DNA of 64,000 nucleotides, taken from positions 119,648 through 183,647 of the forward strand of contig JACEEZ010020941.1 in assembly GCA_016584305.1 (NCBI GenBank), written 5' to 3'. The stretch comes from Chionoecetes opilio. Lineage: Eukaryota > Arthropoda > Malacostraca > Decapoda > Majidae. Below are positions 11,801-21,838 of the stretch, in pieces. The position numbers were made by a program, and so were the translations under genes. A model generated the notes under the pieces. The model did not search any database, had not been told where the DNA came from, and was given only the letters and a program-made list of their open reading frames with translations. Position 1 is the stretch's first letter; each line of letters opens with the position of its first letter.

Positions 11801-14800
11801 GTAGCTACGGGGTGGGTACGTGTCCCCCCCTCCCCCCAATGAGAATCCGGAGCCCCCCTCAGGTGCCCCCCCCCCCCCTCCCACTGGCCATGGCTGCCGG
11901 AATCTGTTTGGACCGACTGACTATATGCCCTAAAACCCTTCTATGTGGCATCAGAAAGCCCCCGAGGTCCGCTTGCCGTAGTGTCCCCCCCCCCCCCCCC
12001 CTCCATTGATAGATACCTAGCTACGCCATTGATCCTTTCACTCTCTTGACCTACCTTTACTTAAAGCATTCACTCAACAGTGCGCATATATTTTATAGGG
12101 AACTTACCTCTCGCACCCACAGCATGAAGTGACAAAACCTTCTCAACAAAAATGCTTGGATGAAAGGAGGGCAGACTATGAGAAGTTCCATTTGTCATAT
12201 TGCTGATATTTATATCATATATCTATATTGATACTTTATGCACTTAATACCCTTTATACTGAAGATACCATTCTTTGCCAAGAGAAGAATACTAATGAAA
12301 TATCATGTCAACAGGTATTCAGCTCAGAGGGTGCCTGGAAATGGTGCTCCGAGTGCCTGCAGGTCCTTGGTGGTTTAGGTTACATGAAGTCTTACCCATT
12401 TGAACGTTACCTTCGAGATGCTCGTATCCTCTTGATCTTTGAAGGGACCAATGAGATTCTCCGCTTGTTTATTGCACTAAGTGGTATGGTTTACTCTTTT
12501 TAGTTTGTTCACTAACTGATACATGCCTTTATATGCCTACAAACTTATGATCTCTACACTGTATTTTTGTATTTTATCTGCCTGGGTTTTTGTACAGACC
12601 CCACCTCAGTTCCATACCTTTTGTTACTTGCTCCTAGTCCTCCCCCATCTGTGAGCTTACCTGCTCCTTGTTCTTGTTGAAACTCCTCCTCTGTCTTTTA
12701 AGTATACTGTACTAGCAAGTTTTCAAGCAGCATTTGTGGCACCAAGAAATGAATCTATAAATCAATTATTCAATCAATTTTCAACTTTTTAAGTTTCATT
12801 TTATCATGATTACTTAGTATTTAGTTGCCATTTAGTATTTACAAAACATGTATTCTAGTTGAAAGCCATAAATTCTAATTTGGCTTTCATATTTACAGGG
12901 CTGCAAAATGCTGGAGTCGGGCTTCGTGAGGTTGTCCAGAAACTTCGAAACCCATTCATGAATCCTGGTTTTATTCTGGAGAAAAGCATTCAGAGATTCC
13001 GTCAGCAGAAAGACCACCCCAAACTTGACCTTGATATTGCGGGCCACCTGCATCCTACCCTGCAACCATCAGCTGAGCTTTTGGAGTATTGTGTGAAAAG
13101 GTTCCAGTATGGTGTAGAATTGGTGCTGACCAGGTATGGTAAGTATTTATGTGTGATTTTCAGCAATGTTTATATTTCAGAGGTTCCTTACTTAGTGAAA
13201 AATTATGTGGCAATGGACTACTGTATTTGTGGTTTGCCGTCATGTGTTCTTCTACAAGGGAATGTGTGCATTGAGTATGTGTGTGGTATATGATAAGCTA
13301 ATTAAAACATTTTTTTGCTGACCAAGTTAGTGCTGGTGTCCGTTGTCAGGCCTTTTCAGTATGGCCTAAACGAAGCCGATTCTGTGTCAGGATTGAAAAT
13401 AATGTGCTCAGGGTAGGAATCCAGTGAAGGTAACTTTGGCAGTGATAGGCAGGCAATGAGGTGAAAGCAGAATATTAGCATGCAAATTGGGTAGGAAGTA
13501 TCCTTAGAAGGCTATGCTGATTTGCTACAGGCAGACCTTGCAGGAATTTACTCGTGGGCAGAACCAAAAAATGTGTCCTTTAATAACAACACATTTAAAC
13601 ACTTGGTCTACTGTATTGATTGAAGCATTAACAATGAGTATTCTTACACAGCACAAGACAGGTCTCGTATTGACACTTAGGAAAATATATGAGCCTCTGT
13701 GTTACCCTCAACTGTGATGGCAGTTTCACAATCCACGTAGCCAATGTGACAAAGAAAGATGAAGTCAAGTAGGATTCTGTACACCTTTCGGATGAGCAAC
13801 ACACTTCCCATGCTGATGCCTTACCAGTTACTTGTAGTTCCCTTGTTGAAGTATTGCTGTCAGCTGTAGAGCCAATAGAAGGTTAGAGAGAAGCAGTCAC
13901 TCAAAGCAGTGCAGCTGTTGGTTTACCTGCAAAATCTCTGCCATTTGACACAAATTAATGGGATAGGTTGGAACCATTCAACTTTTTTTCACTGGAGGGA
14001 TAGAGGAAAAGGTATGCCGTACTATATTAACAATTTTATTGGTACCACAACAAACTATGTTAATAGTTTTTTAACATCCATCAACGAGTAGGCCGACTCT
14101 TGTCACATTAGGAGGGCACACCCTAGAGCAGCCACCAGAGTCAGGATCCTGAAAGAGCACATTGTTTCAAGAAGGCGCCATCTCCTTAACCCTACCCAGA
14201 TTATGAGTGATTCAAATTAACCAAGTCTGCAAATATTTTAAAGCAAGTTGGATACATTTTTCCAGACAATCCTTGGCCAACTAATCTTCCCCACTATCAC
14301 CTTAGTGCTGCCAGCAGTGGCATTATAAACCAGCTGATCAACACCAAAAAATCACATGTGTATTTGTAGATTTTCTAATGTAATTTCAAAAGGAAGGTTC
14401 ACTTGAAATTTACTGCTGAGGTTAAAGTATACACCAAGTGAGTCTGTTTTGTGCTCTACTCACATCAATCACTTAATATTCCTTATACCATTTTCACATG
14501 ACTGAGTTGAATATACATTGATCACTGCCTTGTTGCAACCCGAAGAACAATACTTAGACTAGTAAATGTCATCTTTATTCCAGGGCAGGAAGTAGCCCTT
14601 CCCAAAAATCAGTTGGAGGTTGCACGCTTGGCGGACTGTGCCATTGACCTGTATGCCATGACAGCTGTCCTGGGCCGAGCCTCACGTGCACATTGCATTG
14701 GCATGAAAAACTCGCCTCATGAGGTATGTCGTACAAATAATTCATACTTCCTGTTTATTTAGTTACTTCCTGAACCCATACAGCATTACTGGTATAACAG

Positions 14801-17800
14801 TCTCGCCGCTGAATTTTACCTCCTTAGGCATTATCGACCTTACAGTTACACCGCCCAAGTTACTGTAACAATATTGTGTAAACAGCTGATGCTTGGTGGA
14901 CTTCTAGCTTCCCACACATAGATGAGATTTTACAACCTTTTCCAGTACTTGGGACAAGAATATGTGAATTACAATCGCAGCACTAGCAAAATCGTGCAAT
15001 GTGAGCAACATTCACTACACAGTATCCCTCACGCCCGCCAACTTGGGGTGAGCTGTGGCATGCATTAGGGAGGAGGTGATATGGTTTATATAAATAGTTC
15101 CATGCTTTGCTAATATGACATTTTACAAAACATGTGCTTACACCATCGTGTTCAAGAGACTTTTCTTTTTATAAGATAGAATAGTTTATCCAACGTCAAG
15201 GGTGACCATCTTCAGGGCCAGACGCACAACACTGCCACCTATAGTAGAGGTGCCATCATCACCTCTTCCCATGACCCACCCTTGCCTGACCACTATCACT
15301 CGAAGCCCCACCTTCTGCCACTCATCCGTTTGTGTAATATACATTGTGCATATACATTTGAGTAAGGATATTTTACCCAGCCATTTCATGTGTCTGCATT
15401 GAATAATTTTATCTCCCATTACGCATGTGTACCCCATATCATGTCTTAGAAAAGATGGACTTACGAACAGCGTCTTGGAACGTACCAATTTCGCAAGTTG
15501 GGGACTTTTTGTATACAGAAATCAATCAATCATTGGGGGCATACGCCGGGGGGTGCGTCGCCTCGCCCACCCTACGATGCCACTCCCGGGGGTCACCACG
15601 CGCGAGTCCCCATGCAGGCTCCTTTCCCATACCAAGCAACTTTCGACAGAAAACATCAACTTGCCCCAGCCACGAACCTTGTGGGTGCCCCCTTGGCCTC
15701 CACGCTGGATTGTCTCTTACAGATACAACCCAGTGGGAGGGATCGGTTTCAGGGTAGCGTGCCACATGCTCATATAGCCGCAGTTGGCGCTGACAGACTA
15801 TGCAGGCAATAAGAGTCGATTCAGACCAAAGGCATCGATTCGCTTCTTCAAGTCACTTTTTAGTGTCCATGTCTCACAACCATAGAGTAAGACAGGGATC
15901 ACAAGCGACTTGAAGATCCGGATCTTTGTCCTTCTGCACAGGTACCTACAACGCCAAATACTCGTGCTGAGCAAGTCCATAACACCTTGGGCTATGCCAA
16001 TCTGCGGTAAGACTTCATGACGTGACCCGCCGTCATTATGACTACCAAGGTTTGTAAAATTTTCCAAGATCTCAATGTCCTCGCTGGAAGCATGAACAGA
16101 CTGTACTGTTTCATCTAGTAAGCCTCCAAACACCTGGACCTTGGTCTTGTCCTTGGTCTTTGAGACCTCAAGTCCCAAAGGCTTTGCCTCCTTGTGCAGC
16201 ACCTCGAGAGCCATCACCAGCGACTCGGCAAAGATTACTGCATCATCGGCAAAAACAAGATCAGTGATATTGGTGTTGCCGAGGGATGCTCCACAATCAC
16301 TTTGATCTACAACGTTGCCCAATACCCAGTCCATACAAGTATTGAAAAGTGATGGGGCAAGGCAAGGCACCCTTGCCTCACTTCTATATTCACAGGAAAA
16401 AAATGGATACACTTCACAACACTTTCAGTCCCAGAGTATAGGCCAGTCATCAAACCAATAGTCCTTACAGGAATCCCGCGGTCGCAATTAGATCCCAGAG
16501 TGACTCACGATACTCTGAGTCAAATGCCTTCTTGATATCAACATAGGCTGCAAGCATCCCCTGTCGAAACTCACGTCAGTGTTCCACCAGGACACGAAGC
16601 ACTTGGAGTCCATTGTTGACTTACCAGGCATGAACCCAGACTGCTGAGGTCTCTGATGCTTTAGCAGATGACTGCGAATCAGTGTCAGCAATAGATGGGC
16701 AAGCACCTTGCCTGACACGCTGAGCAGTGTAATACCGCGGTAATTGTTGCAGTCCTGACGGTTCCCTTTCCAGATAGGGACGACCAATCCCCTTTTCCAG
16801 TCAGGAGGAATGGTACCTGATTGTCACACGGCACACAGAACAGCATGCAACCCGCAGATCATGGCCTCACCCCCAGCTTTGAGGAGCTCTACACTGATAT
16901 TACAAACACCAGCTGCCTTTCCACCCCTCAACTTTGCTACAGCCTCTCTGACTTCGTCAAGAGAGGGTGCAGTTTCGTCAATAGGAGGATCACCATCCAC
17001 TGCCCGTAATCCAGTGGTGTGAAGCTGCCCAATTGGAGGGTCCACCGTGAACAACTGCCGTAAGTACTCAGCCCAACAAGCCATCTGCCCATCCATGTCC
17101 AACACGAGGCGCCCATCTGATGCTCGGATAGCACTCGCCCGAGATGGAAAATTGGAATGGAGCTTCTTCAGGGCTCGGTAGGCGGGTCGGAGGTCTTTAG
17201 CGTTCAAATGGTCTGCAACATCCTCAGCGAGACTCCTGACATACCTCTCCTTCTGACATAACTCTCCCCAGGAGAGTTCTAGTCCTGCATGACAGAGCCA
17301 TGTACTGAAAGTACTGGTCCTGGTTCCGAGCGAGCCTGGAAGCAAGACTCACTTCGATATTTTCCAGCATCTCAGTCGATACAAAACCACGCCTTGACCT
17401 CGGGCGCTCCCCAATAGACTCTTTGGCAGCCTGGAGAGTTTCACGTTTGAAGGTATCCCACAGTTCTACAGGGTCCTCGAGGGCACCGAGCACATTAAAC
17501 CGATTTGAGACTACCACTGCATACTCATGGGCACATGTCAAGTCTTTAGCTTCTCAAGATGAAACACAGTATGGTGGTTACTTCTTGAGATTCTTCTGGA
17601 TTTGACATGAAGTGTAGCAACAACAAGTCTGTGATCAGTTGCAAAGAACTCAGCACCCCGGTAAACCCTGCAGTTCTGGATCATCCGAGGATGTGGTTGA
17701 TCTCCTTAGCTACCCCTCCGGCATTACATGTCCAACGATGCAGCTCTTGTCTCTGATACCAAGAACCTGCAATTCTCAACCTTCTGGACCTTGCGAAATT

Positions 17801-20800
17801 CAGGAGAGAACTGTTAATGTTCCTGGTACCAGAGCCATGGGGACCAACACATAACTTATAGCCATCTCTCACAGTGCCAGTAGTAGCATTGAAGTCGCCC
17901 AAGACGATGAGTGTGTCCCGAGGAGGACACTGGTCTAATACAGAGTCGAGTTTGGCGTAGAACATCTCCTTTTCAGTTTCACGCACCTCGGTAGGAGCGT
18001 ACAGTGCAACAAGAGACATGAAACCCAGTGTGTTTCACCCTCACCTGCATTATATACTCATCAACCGGAGTAACCCCAACAACAGACGGCTGCAGTTTGC
18101 TGGAGATGCCTATAGCTACTCCCCGGACATGGTGACCATTGCTCATGCCGGACCGTTAGTAGGTGTAACCCCCACTGCTAGTCTCACCACTACCAGACCT
18201 CCTTGTCTCAGAGAGTCCCACTATATCCACCCTCAGCCTACTGAGCTCGCCCGATAGGAGAGGTAGTCGATGGCTGTCTGAGAGGCTCACGATCCAGGAG
18301 CCCACACGTAGAACCCTCCAGAGGTTTATTCCAGGAGTGAAACGACAAGCAGGCCGCCGCCTCTGTACAGGAAAATACCTTTTATCCGGATATATCCGGA
18401 CTTCCGGGTAGCCGGTTAATGGAAAAGTCCGGTTAATGGGTAAGTATACTTACGAAAGATGCATTTACTAAAAATAAACATAATATTGTATGATTGTTTG
18501 TATTGTATGACACACACCCACACATACCACCCAACACACACACACACACACATACCACCCAACACACACACCCACACATACCACCCAACACACACACACA
18601 CATACCACCCAACACACACACCCACACATACCACCCAACACACACACACACACACATACCACCCAACACACACACCCACACATACCACCCAACACACACA
18701 CACACATACCACCCAACACACACACCCACACATACCACCCAACACACACACACACACATACCACCCAACACACACACCCACACATACCACCCAACACACA
18801 CACCCACACATACCACCCAACACACACACACACACATACCACCCAACACACACACCCACACATACCACCTAACACACACACACACATACCACCCAACACA
18901 CACACCCACACATACCACCCAACACACACACACACACATACCACCCAACACACACACCCACACATACCACCCAACACACACACACACACACCCACATACA
19001 CGGGTGGTATGTGTGGGTGGGTGTGTTGGGTGGGATGTGTGGGTGTGTGTGTGTGTGTGTTGGGTTGTATGTGGGATGACTCAAAATACCACTCCGGTCG
19101 TCGGGTAGCACTGACCTTGCCCACGGACTGATAAACACTGAATTATCATAGCGCATGGCGCATTATGGCGGGAATAAACAGGTGGCGATAGGTGGCGCTC
19201 ACGTCTACGGCGGCAAAATTAAAAGTTAAATATTTCGTTACTTTTTTATTTTACCCACATACACACACATACACGGGTGGTATGTGTGGGTGTGTGTGTG
19301 TGTTGGGTGGGATGTGGGATGACTCAAAATACCACTCCGGTCGTCGGGTAGCACTGACCTTGCCCACGGACTGATAAACACTGAATTATCATAGCGCATG
19401 GCACATTATGGCGGGAATAAACAGGTGGTGATAGGTGGCGCTCACGTCTACGGCGGCAAAATTAAAAGTTAAATATTTCGTTATTTTTTTTTTTTTTAAT
19501 ACTATTTACTTACCTGCCACAAATTCCGGTTATTGGGTTATTCCGGTTGTTGGGTATCCGGATAAAAGGTATTTTCCTGTATACAGAAAAACACCCAATT
19601 AATCCCAGTAAGCCTTAAGCTTTGTATACGATCGATCGCCATCAGATTGAGTTTAAACATGGGAATACTGTACATATTCTACTTTAATCAAGCTAAGTGT
19701 TTTTTTCATGTTAATTTGTTGCAGATTTTTAATTTTATTAGTTAACTGTTCATAATGCGAACATTTATAAAGAGATGATTTGTTTGTTATACAATCACCA
19801 CAAAAAAAAATTAGGATACAAAAAATCTTAGGACGGGAAAGAAATACAGATTTGTTGCCCTTGTCGGTGGTATCGGTTGCATTTTCTCGAGTTTGTCATT
19901 ATCTGACATCTTACTGGGCTGGAGGATAGTGCTCCATCGCTCAGCCTGCACTAAGGCATGAAGGGGAGAGGGTTGCCGTATATGCTCCTTGTACCTCCAT
20001 ATCCCCTATCACCCCACCTTCCTCTACCCCCTCACCCAGGTCTACAGAAGCATTGTGCCTGGCAAATCACTGAAATTGAAAAATGTCAAAGACCATGCTG
20101 CTTGCTTTGTCTTCTTTGACATTTTTCAAGGTCGTTCTAACCTTTTTTCCACCAAATTAGTTTCCAACTCATGATTTAAACCCTGCATGCACCAGATTGA
20201 GACAATGTTTCTGGAGATTCCCTTGCTATCTGGCTCATGGACTTGCCACCACTGTACAAAGTGACTATCAGTATCTTCTTGACAATGGATAGTGATTTGC
20301 CAGGCGCAATGCTTCTGTAGACCTGGGTGAGGGGGTAGAGGAAGGTGGGGTGATTAGGGGATGGCTTCCGAAAGATTTCTGGCCTGGGTCTCGAGATGAT
20401 GACGTCACAAGAGTAGGCGGATTTTTAGGTTTTCAGTGCATTGAAATGTTGTACTTTTACCCGATATTACCAAGCTACCAGATGATATTTAGGAAAACTG
20501 AGCTTACCATCGTGTTCATGATACATTGCTGCATATCATGAGCATAAATTAATTACAGTAAGACTACACGTATATTAAGATAATTGAAGGAAAATTAAGC
20601 AGTGTATAAACACTCACTTTTTTTGGGTTCAACTTGCTGTAACTCCCTTAGTGTTGCTTGAATCAAATTTTAAATCAGTTTAAAAATTGGCACACTATTT
20701 CAAATTTTTGGTGTGTAAAATGTACCGATAAGGAAAAAATTAAGTGGTCAAAATGGCAAAGAAAGTAAAACTACTGCAAACTGGCACTGTGATGGTTGAG

Positions 20801-21815
20801 CTTCCCTCCCAACTGGAGAGATGAGGCCTTAGCTATTATAAGGGCCCGTCACCACCTCACCCGTCACGGTGCCAGTTTGCAGTACTAGTTTTACTTTCTT
20901 GGCCATTTTGACCACCTAATTCTTTCCTTATCGGTACATTTTACACACCAAAATTTTGAAATAGTGTGCCAATTTTGAAACAGTGATTTAAAATTTGATT
21001 CAAGCAACACTAAGGGAGTTACAGCAAGTTGAACCCAAAAAAGTGAGTGTTTATATACACTGCTTAATTTTCCTTCAATTATATTAACATACGTGTAGTC
21101 TTACTGTAATTAATTTATGTTCATAATATGCAGCAATGTATCATAAACACGATGCTCAGTTTTCCTAAATATCATCTGGTAGCTTGGTAATATCAGAAGA
21201 GTACAACATTTCAATGCACTGAAAACCTGAAAATCCGCCTACTCTTGTGACGTCATCATCTCGAGACCCAGGCCAGAAATCTTTCGGAGTCCACGGTGAT
21301 AGGGGGTATGGAGGCGCAAAGACGGCAACCCTCTCCCTTTCATACCTTAGTGCAGGCTGAGCAATCTGGAGCACTACAAGCACTAACCATATCTGGTTAT
21401 CTAACCAAGCCATATCTGGGCTGGAGCCCAGTGAGATGCCAGATATATGACAAACCCGGGAAAATTCAACCATTACCTCCGAGAAGGGATAAAAAATCTG
21501 AAGACTTCTTTCGTATCTAAGATATTTTGCGATGACTGTAGAGGATAACCACTGTAAATGGGAAAAGTATTATAATAGCATTAATTTCCTGCTTGCCTAG
21601 AATTTAAATATATTTTTAATTTTCTCTGTTTACAACAGATTCTGCTTGCTGGGACATTCTGTGCTGAGGCATCAGAACGAGTCAAGAATGCAGTGAACGC
21701 CATGGAAAAAGGACCAGTTGTGAATAATGACAGAGCATACTGCCTCATTGCTGATGCTATTGTGGAAAACAAGGGCTATGTGGCTGAGCATCCTCTGACC
21801 CGCACTTTTTGGTAG
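1226..21815 (+). CDS. ACAD9: ACAD9-like acyl-CoA dehydrogenase, 3' seven exons (N-terminal part outside window)
   Basis: Seven exons at 1226-1351, 5079-5199, 10333-10544, 12315-12483, 12899-13138, 14584-14723 and 21639-21815 join with consistent phases (0,1,0,1,1,0) into 394 codons plus TAG. All have AG/GT borders. The product is a mitochondrial flavoprotein of the VLCAD/ACAD9 branch. ACAD9 oxidises long-chain acyl-CoA and acts with the MCIA complex in complex I assembly (family knowledge). The choice of ACAD9 over VLCAD rests on recalled similarity in several blocks: [37 protein letters not shown], the YLTAG segment and the HPLTRT ending. The catalytic-base glutamate of the family is the E of FEGTNE, residue 196 of this partial protein, at 12441-12443. 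Family proteins are about 620 residues, so roughly 225 residues with the targeting peptide should lie upstream of base 1. No frameshift or stop is seen, so it is probably functional. Confidence 0.93.
1352..3074. other. ACAD9 intron, no gene recognised
   Basis: This is AT-rich intron sequence. The open frame at 2050-2643 has no recognisable domain or codon structure. A (CA)n tract lies at 2773-2866. Confidence 0.6.
2773..2866. repeat. (CA)n microsatellite
   Basis: About 47 uninterrupted CA units occur in an ACAD9 intron. Frames through the tract read only His-Thr or Val-Cys repeats and are not genes. Confidence 0.97.
3077..4339. mobile_element. TIR DNA element, TA target, ends CACTACCCTCCCGAG
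   Basis: The left end CACTACCCTCCCGAGTTTCG at 3077 matches the reverse complement of the right end at 4339, and TA flanks both (3075-3076, 4340-4341). Subterminal copies of GCGAAACTCG recur inside both ends. No transposase frame remains, so this is a non-autonomous element of the TA-targeting (Tc1/mariner-pogo) type. It hosts a SINE at 3785-4229 and a second SINE-like core near 3250-3440. Confidence 0.8.
3785..4229 (+). repeat. SINE family A, tRNA-like head, A-rich tail
   Basis: The head GCGGTAGCAGAGTGGGTAGC looks like an A box. The B-box-like GAGTTCGATCC follows only after an interruption (about 3815-3902) that ends in (AAG)n. The body (GCGCCACCACGGGCGAGGGC) recurs at 52671-52819 and 55955-56170, and inverted at 5206-5325. 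The tail is an A run at 4215-4229. Confidence 0.65.
5079..5199 (+). CDS. ACAD9: ACAD9 exon b (residues 43-82, splits a Gly codon)
   Basis: The acceptor is TTAACCAG|GTG and the donor is GGGGCAG|GTCAGT. The exon is 121 nt and ends in phase 1. It encodes the [20 protein letters not shown] segment and [12 protein letters not shown], the linker from the beta domain into the C-terminal helical domain. A run of about 29 T starts only six bases after the donor (5206), the poly(A) tail of a SINE inserted on the opposite strand. Confidence 0.93.
5206..5325 (-). repeat. SINE family A copy with poly(A) tail, reverse orientation
   Basis: The T run at 5206-5233 is the poly(A) tail of a minus-strand insertion. 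The body CAGCCTGCGCCACCACGGAC matches the family A body at 4108 and 56060. It starts six bases after the donor of ACAD9 exon b. Confidence 0.65.
5801..7034. mobile_element. Foldback (long inverted repeat) element with three arm copies
   Basis: The ends CAAAGACTACTCTATACTGG (5801) and its inverse (7034) are flanked by GTCTTAC on both sides (5794-5800, 7035-7041). The inside is a large palindrome centred near 6205. The left arm at 5880-6200 pairs with 6215-6560, and a further diverged copy of that right arm follows at 6605-6925. No coding frame is present. Confidence 0.82.
7042..10262 (-). mobile_element. CR1/L2-like LINE, 5'-truncated and interrupted
   Basis: Minus-strand frames give an RT in pieces. 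10208-9957 encodes a linker region. 9809-9473 encodes the RT N-terminus ([27 protein letters not shown]). 8410-8280 encodes [16 protein letters not shown] and HGFTKGRS. 8296-7448 encodes [26 protein letters not shown] and the FADD active site. 7455-7117 encodes the C-terminal [14 protein letters not shown] segment. Its 3' untranslated end lies near 7042-7110. RT is split by an insertion at 8418-9472 and by frameshifts, and the endonuclease domain is missing. The clade call is by motif only. Confidence 0.85.
8418..9472. mobile_element. DNA element inserted in the LINE RT, TIR AGATGCTGAGA
   Basis: The ends are inverted: AGATGCTGAGA at 8418 and its complement ending at 9472, with GGTAAGGCGAAA close inside both. 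Removing the block rejoins the LINE frame between KKGDRG and RRLKSNYRP. The inside resembles the foldback element at 20345-21300 (for example CTACCAGATGATATTTAGGA at 8829 and 20477). The target duplication is too C-rich to define. Confidence 0.7.
10333..10544 (+). CDS. ACAD9: ACAD9 exon c (residues 83-153)
   Basis: The acceptor is CACATTCAG|GA, completing a split Gly codon, and the donor is GTGAAG|GTATGG. The exon is 212 nt and ends in phase 0. It encodes [20 protein letters not shown] and [16 protein letters not shown], the FAD/substrate-facing helices of the C-terminal dehydrogenase domain. Confidence 0.94.
10784..11001 (+). repeat. hAT MITE copy 1
   Basis: A 218-bp repeat with CAGTGGCGTAG ends in inverted orientation. 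The internal CCACTGGCCATGGCTGCCG is shared with copy 2. It contains G- and C-rich runs. Confidence 0.8.
11794..12031 (+). repeat. hAT MITE copy 2
   Basis: A 238-bp repeat with CAATGGCGTAG ends, the same internal order as copy 1 and longer C tracts. Confidence 0.8.
12315..12483 (+). CDS. ACAD9: ACAD9 exon d (residues 154-210), carries catalytic glutamate
   Basis: The acceptor is TCAACAG|GTA and the donor is AAGTG|GTATGG. The exon is 169 nt and ends in phase 1. It encodes [20 protein letters not shown], then [20 protein letters not shown]. The E of FEGTN (12441-12443) is the position of the proton-abstracting base in this dehydrogenase group. Confidence 0.94.
12899..13138 (+). CDS. ACAD9: ACAD9 exon e (residues 210-290)
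   Basis: The acceptor is ATTTACAG|GG and the donor is TATG|GTAAGT. The exon is 240 nt, phase 1 in and 1 out. It encodes the start of the C-terminal extension found only in VLCAD and ACAD9 ([34 protein letters not shown]), which supports this subfamily over short and medium chain dehydrogenases. Confidence 0.9.
13139..14583. other. ACAD9 intron, nothing recognised
   Basis: This is ordinary intron sequence between exons e and f. I see no repeat family, RNA gene or credible frame. Confidence 0.6.
14584..14723 (+). CDS. ACAD9: ACAD9 exon f (residues 290-336)
   Basis: The acceptor is TTCCAG|GG and the donor is CATGAG|GTATGT. The exon is 140 nt and ends in phase 0. It encodes [20 protein letters not shown], matching the second helical block of the VLCAD/ACAD9 C-terminal extension. 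Confidence 0.92.
15522..18363 (-). mobile_element. RTE-type LINE copy 1, with endonuclease remnant
   Basis: Read on the minus strand from 18363, pieces of an EEP endonuclease ([10 protein letters not shown] at 18019-17681) are followed by RT ([24 protein letters not shown]) and the C-terminal block ([12 protein letters not shown]). It is broken by many frameshifts and stops. The 3' end carries the short repeat (TTGA)n. The 12-bp duplication TGTATACAGAAA flanks it at 15510-15521 and, split by a later TA element, at 18364-18367 plus 19582-19589. Confidence 0.87.
18514..18998. repeat. Minisatellite of CACACACCCACACATACCAC-type units
   Basis: A tandem array alternates CACACACACA blocks with CCCACACATACCACCCAA blocks, about 24-32 bp per unit. 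Long open frames on both strands arise only from the repeat period and are not genes. Confidence 0.93.
19070..19484. repeat. Direct duplication, about 170-bp unit
   Basis: The segment starting GGGATGACTCAAAATACCAC at 19073 recurs at 19315 and runs with few differences to TAAAAGTTAAATATTTCGTTA at 19246 and 19484. The spacer is a short TG/CA piece. Confidence 0.9.
19815..21530. mobile_element. Long foldback element in last ACAD9 intron
   Basis: The arms pair across a centre near 20820. 20360-20760 is the near-inverse of 20885-21290 (both arms contain GATGACGTCA), and outer arm parts 19840-20005 match 21295-21515 inverted. No coding frame is present. A nested MITE (20004-20361) splits the left arm. 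Confidence 0.75.
20004..20361. mobile_element. Nested MITE with about 65-bp near-perfect TIRs
   Basis: The left CACCCCACCTTCCTCTACCC onwards (to about 20075) is mirrored with almost no change at the right end (20290-20355). The right arm of the host foldback lacks the segment, so the insertion is younger. Confidence 0.75.
21639..21815 (+). CDS. ACAD9: ACAD9 terminal exon (residues 337-394 and stop TAG)
   Basis: The acceptor is TTTACAACAG|ATT, phase 0. The exon opens with [12 protein letters not shown] and ends [11 protein letters not shown] followed by TAG at 21813-21815. The HPL-R-T ending matches the ACAD9 C-terminus. It lies about 110 bases after the end of a long foldback element in the preceding 6.9-kb intron. 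Confidence 0.92.
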   Translation: MLLAGTFCAEASERVKNAVNAMEKGPVVNNDRAYCLIADAIVENKGYVAEHPLTRTFW

Positions 21816-21832
21816 TGATCTGTTTGATGTAC

Positions 21833-21838
21833 AATAAA
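21833..21838 (+). terminator. Candidate poly(A) signal of ACAD9
   Basis: AATAAA lies 17 bases after the ACAD9 stop codon. It is a canonical hexamer, but so close to the stop that the 3' UTR would be very short. Later AT-rich sites up to about 22030 could serve instead. Confidence 0.4.

Larger units (their letters stand above)
10784..12031. mobile_element. hAT-type unit bounded by two direct MITE copies, 8-bp TSD
   Basis: The outermost ends are CAGTGGCGTAGCTACG (10784) and the inverse of CAATGGCGTAGCTAG (12031), typical hAT termini. The 8-bp duplication ATCCTTTC flanks the whole block at 10776-10783 and 12032-12039. The two end copies (10784-11001, 11794-12031) are in the same orientation and enclose about 790 bp of non-coding sequence. 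The inner ends lack matching 8-mers. Confidence 0.75.
18368..19579. mobile_element. TA-targeting TIR element with internal CA minisatellite
   Basis: The ends CAGGAAAATACCTTTTATCC (18368) and the inverse (19579) are flanked by TA (18366-18367, 19580-19581). The subterminal sequence reads like CCGGTTAATGG and its complement. No transposase frame is present. It sits inside the target duplication of RTE copy 1. Confidence 0.85.

Noticed and set aside
18514..18998. Regular repeat array resembling a CRISPR array
   Set aside because: The spacers are themselves CA repeats, units are contiguous and variable, no cas genes are present, and the DNA is eukaryotic.
18416..19156. Long open frames on both strands with repeating Val-Cys-Gly-Gly-Met or His-Thr-Pro content
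   Set aside because: They follow the minisatellite period exactly in all frames and have no unique sequence, start context or splice sites.
1226..21815. VLCAD (ACADVL) instead of ACAD9
   Set aside because: The subfamily blocks ([31 protein letters not shown] end) fit ACAD9 better, though the two are close and a tree would settle it.
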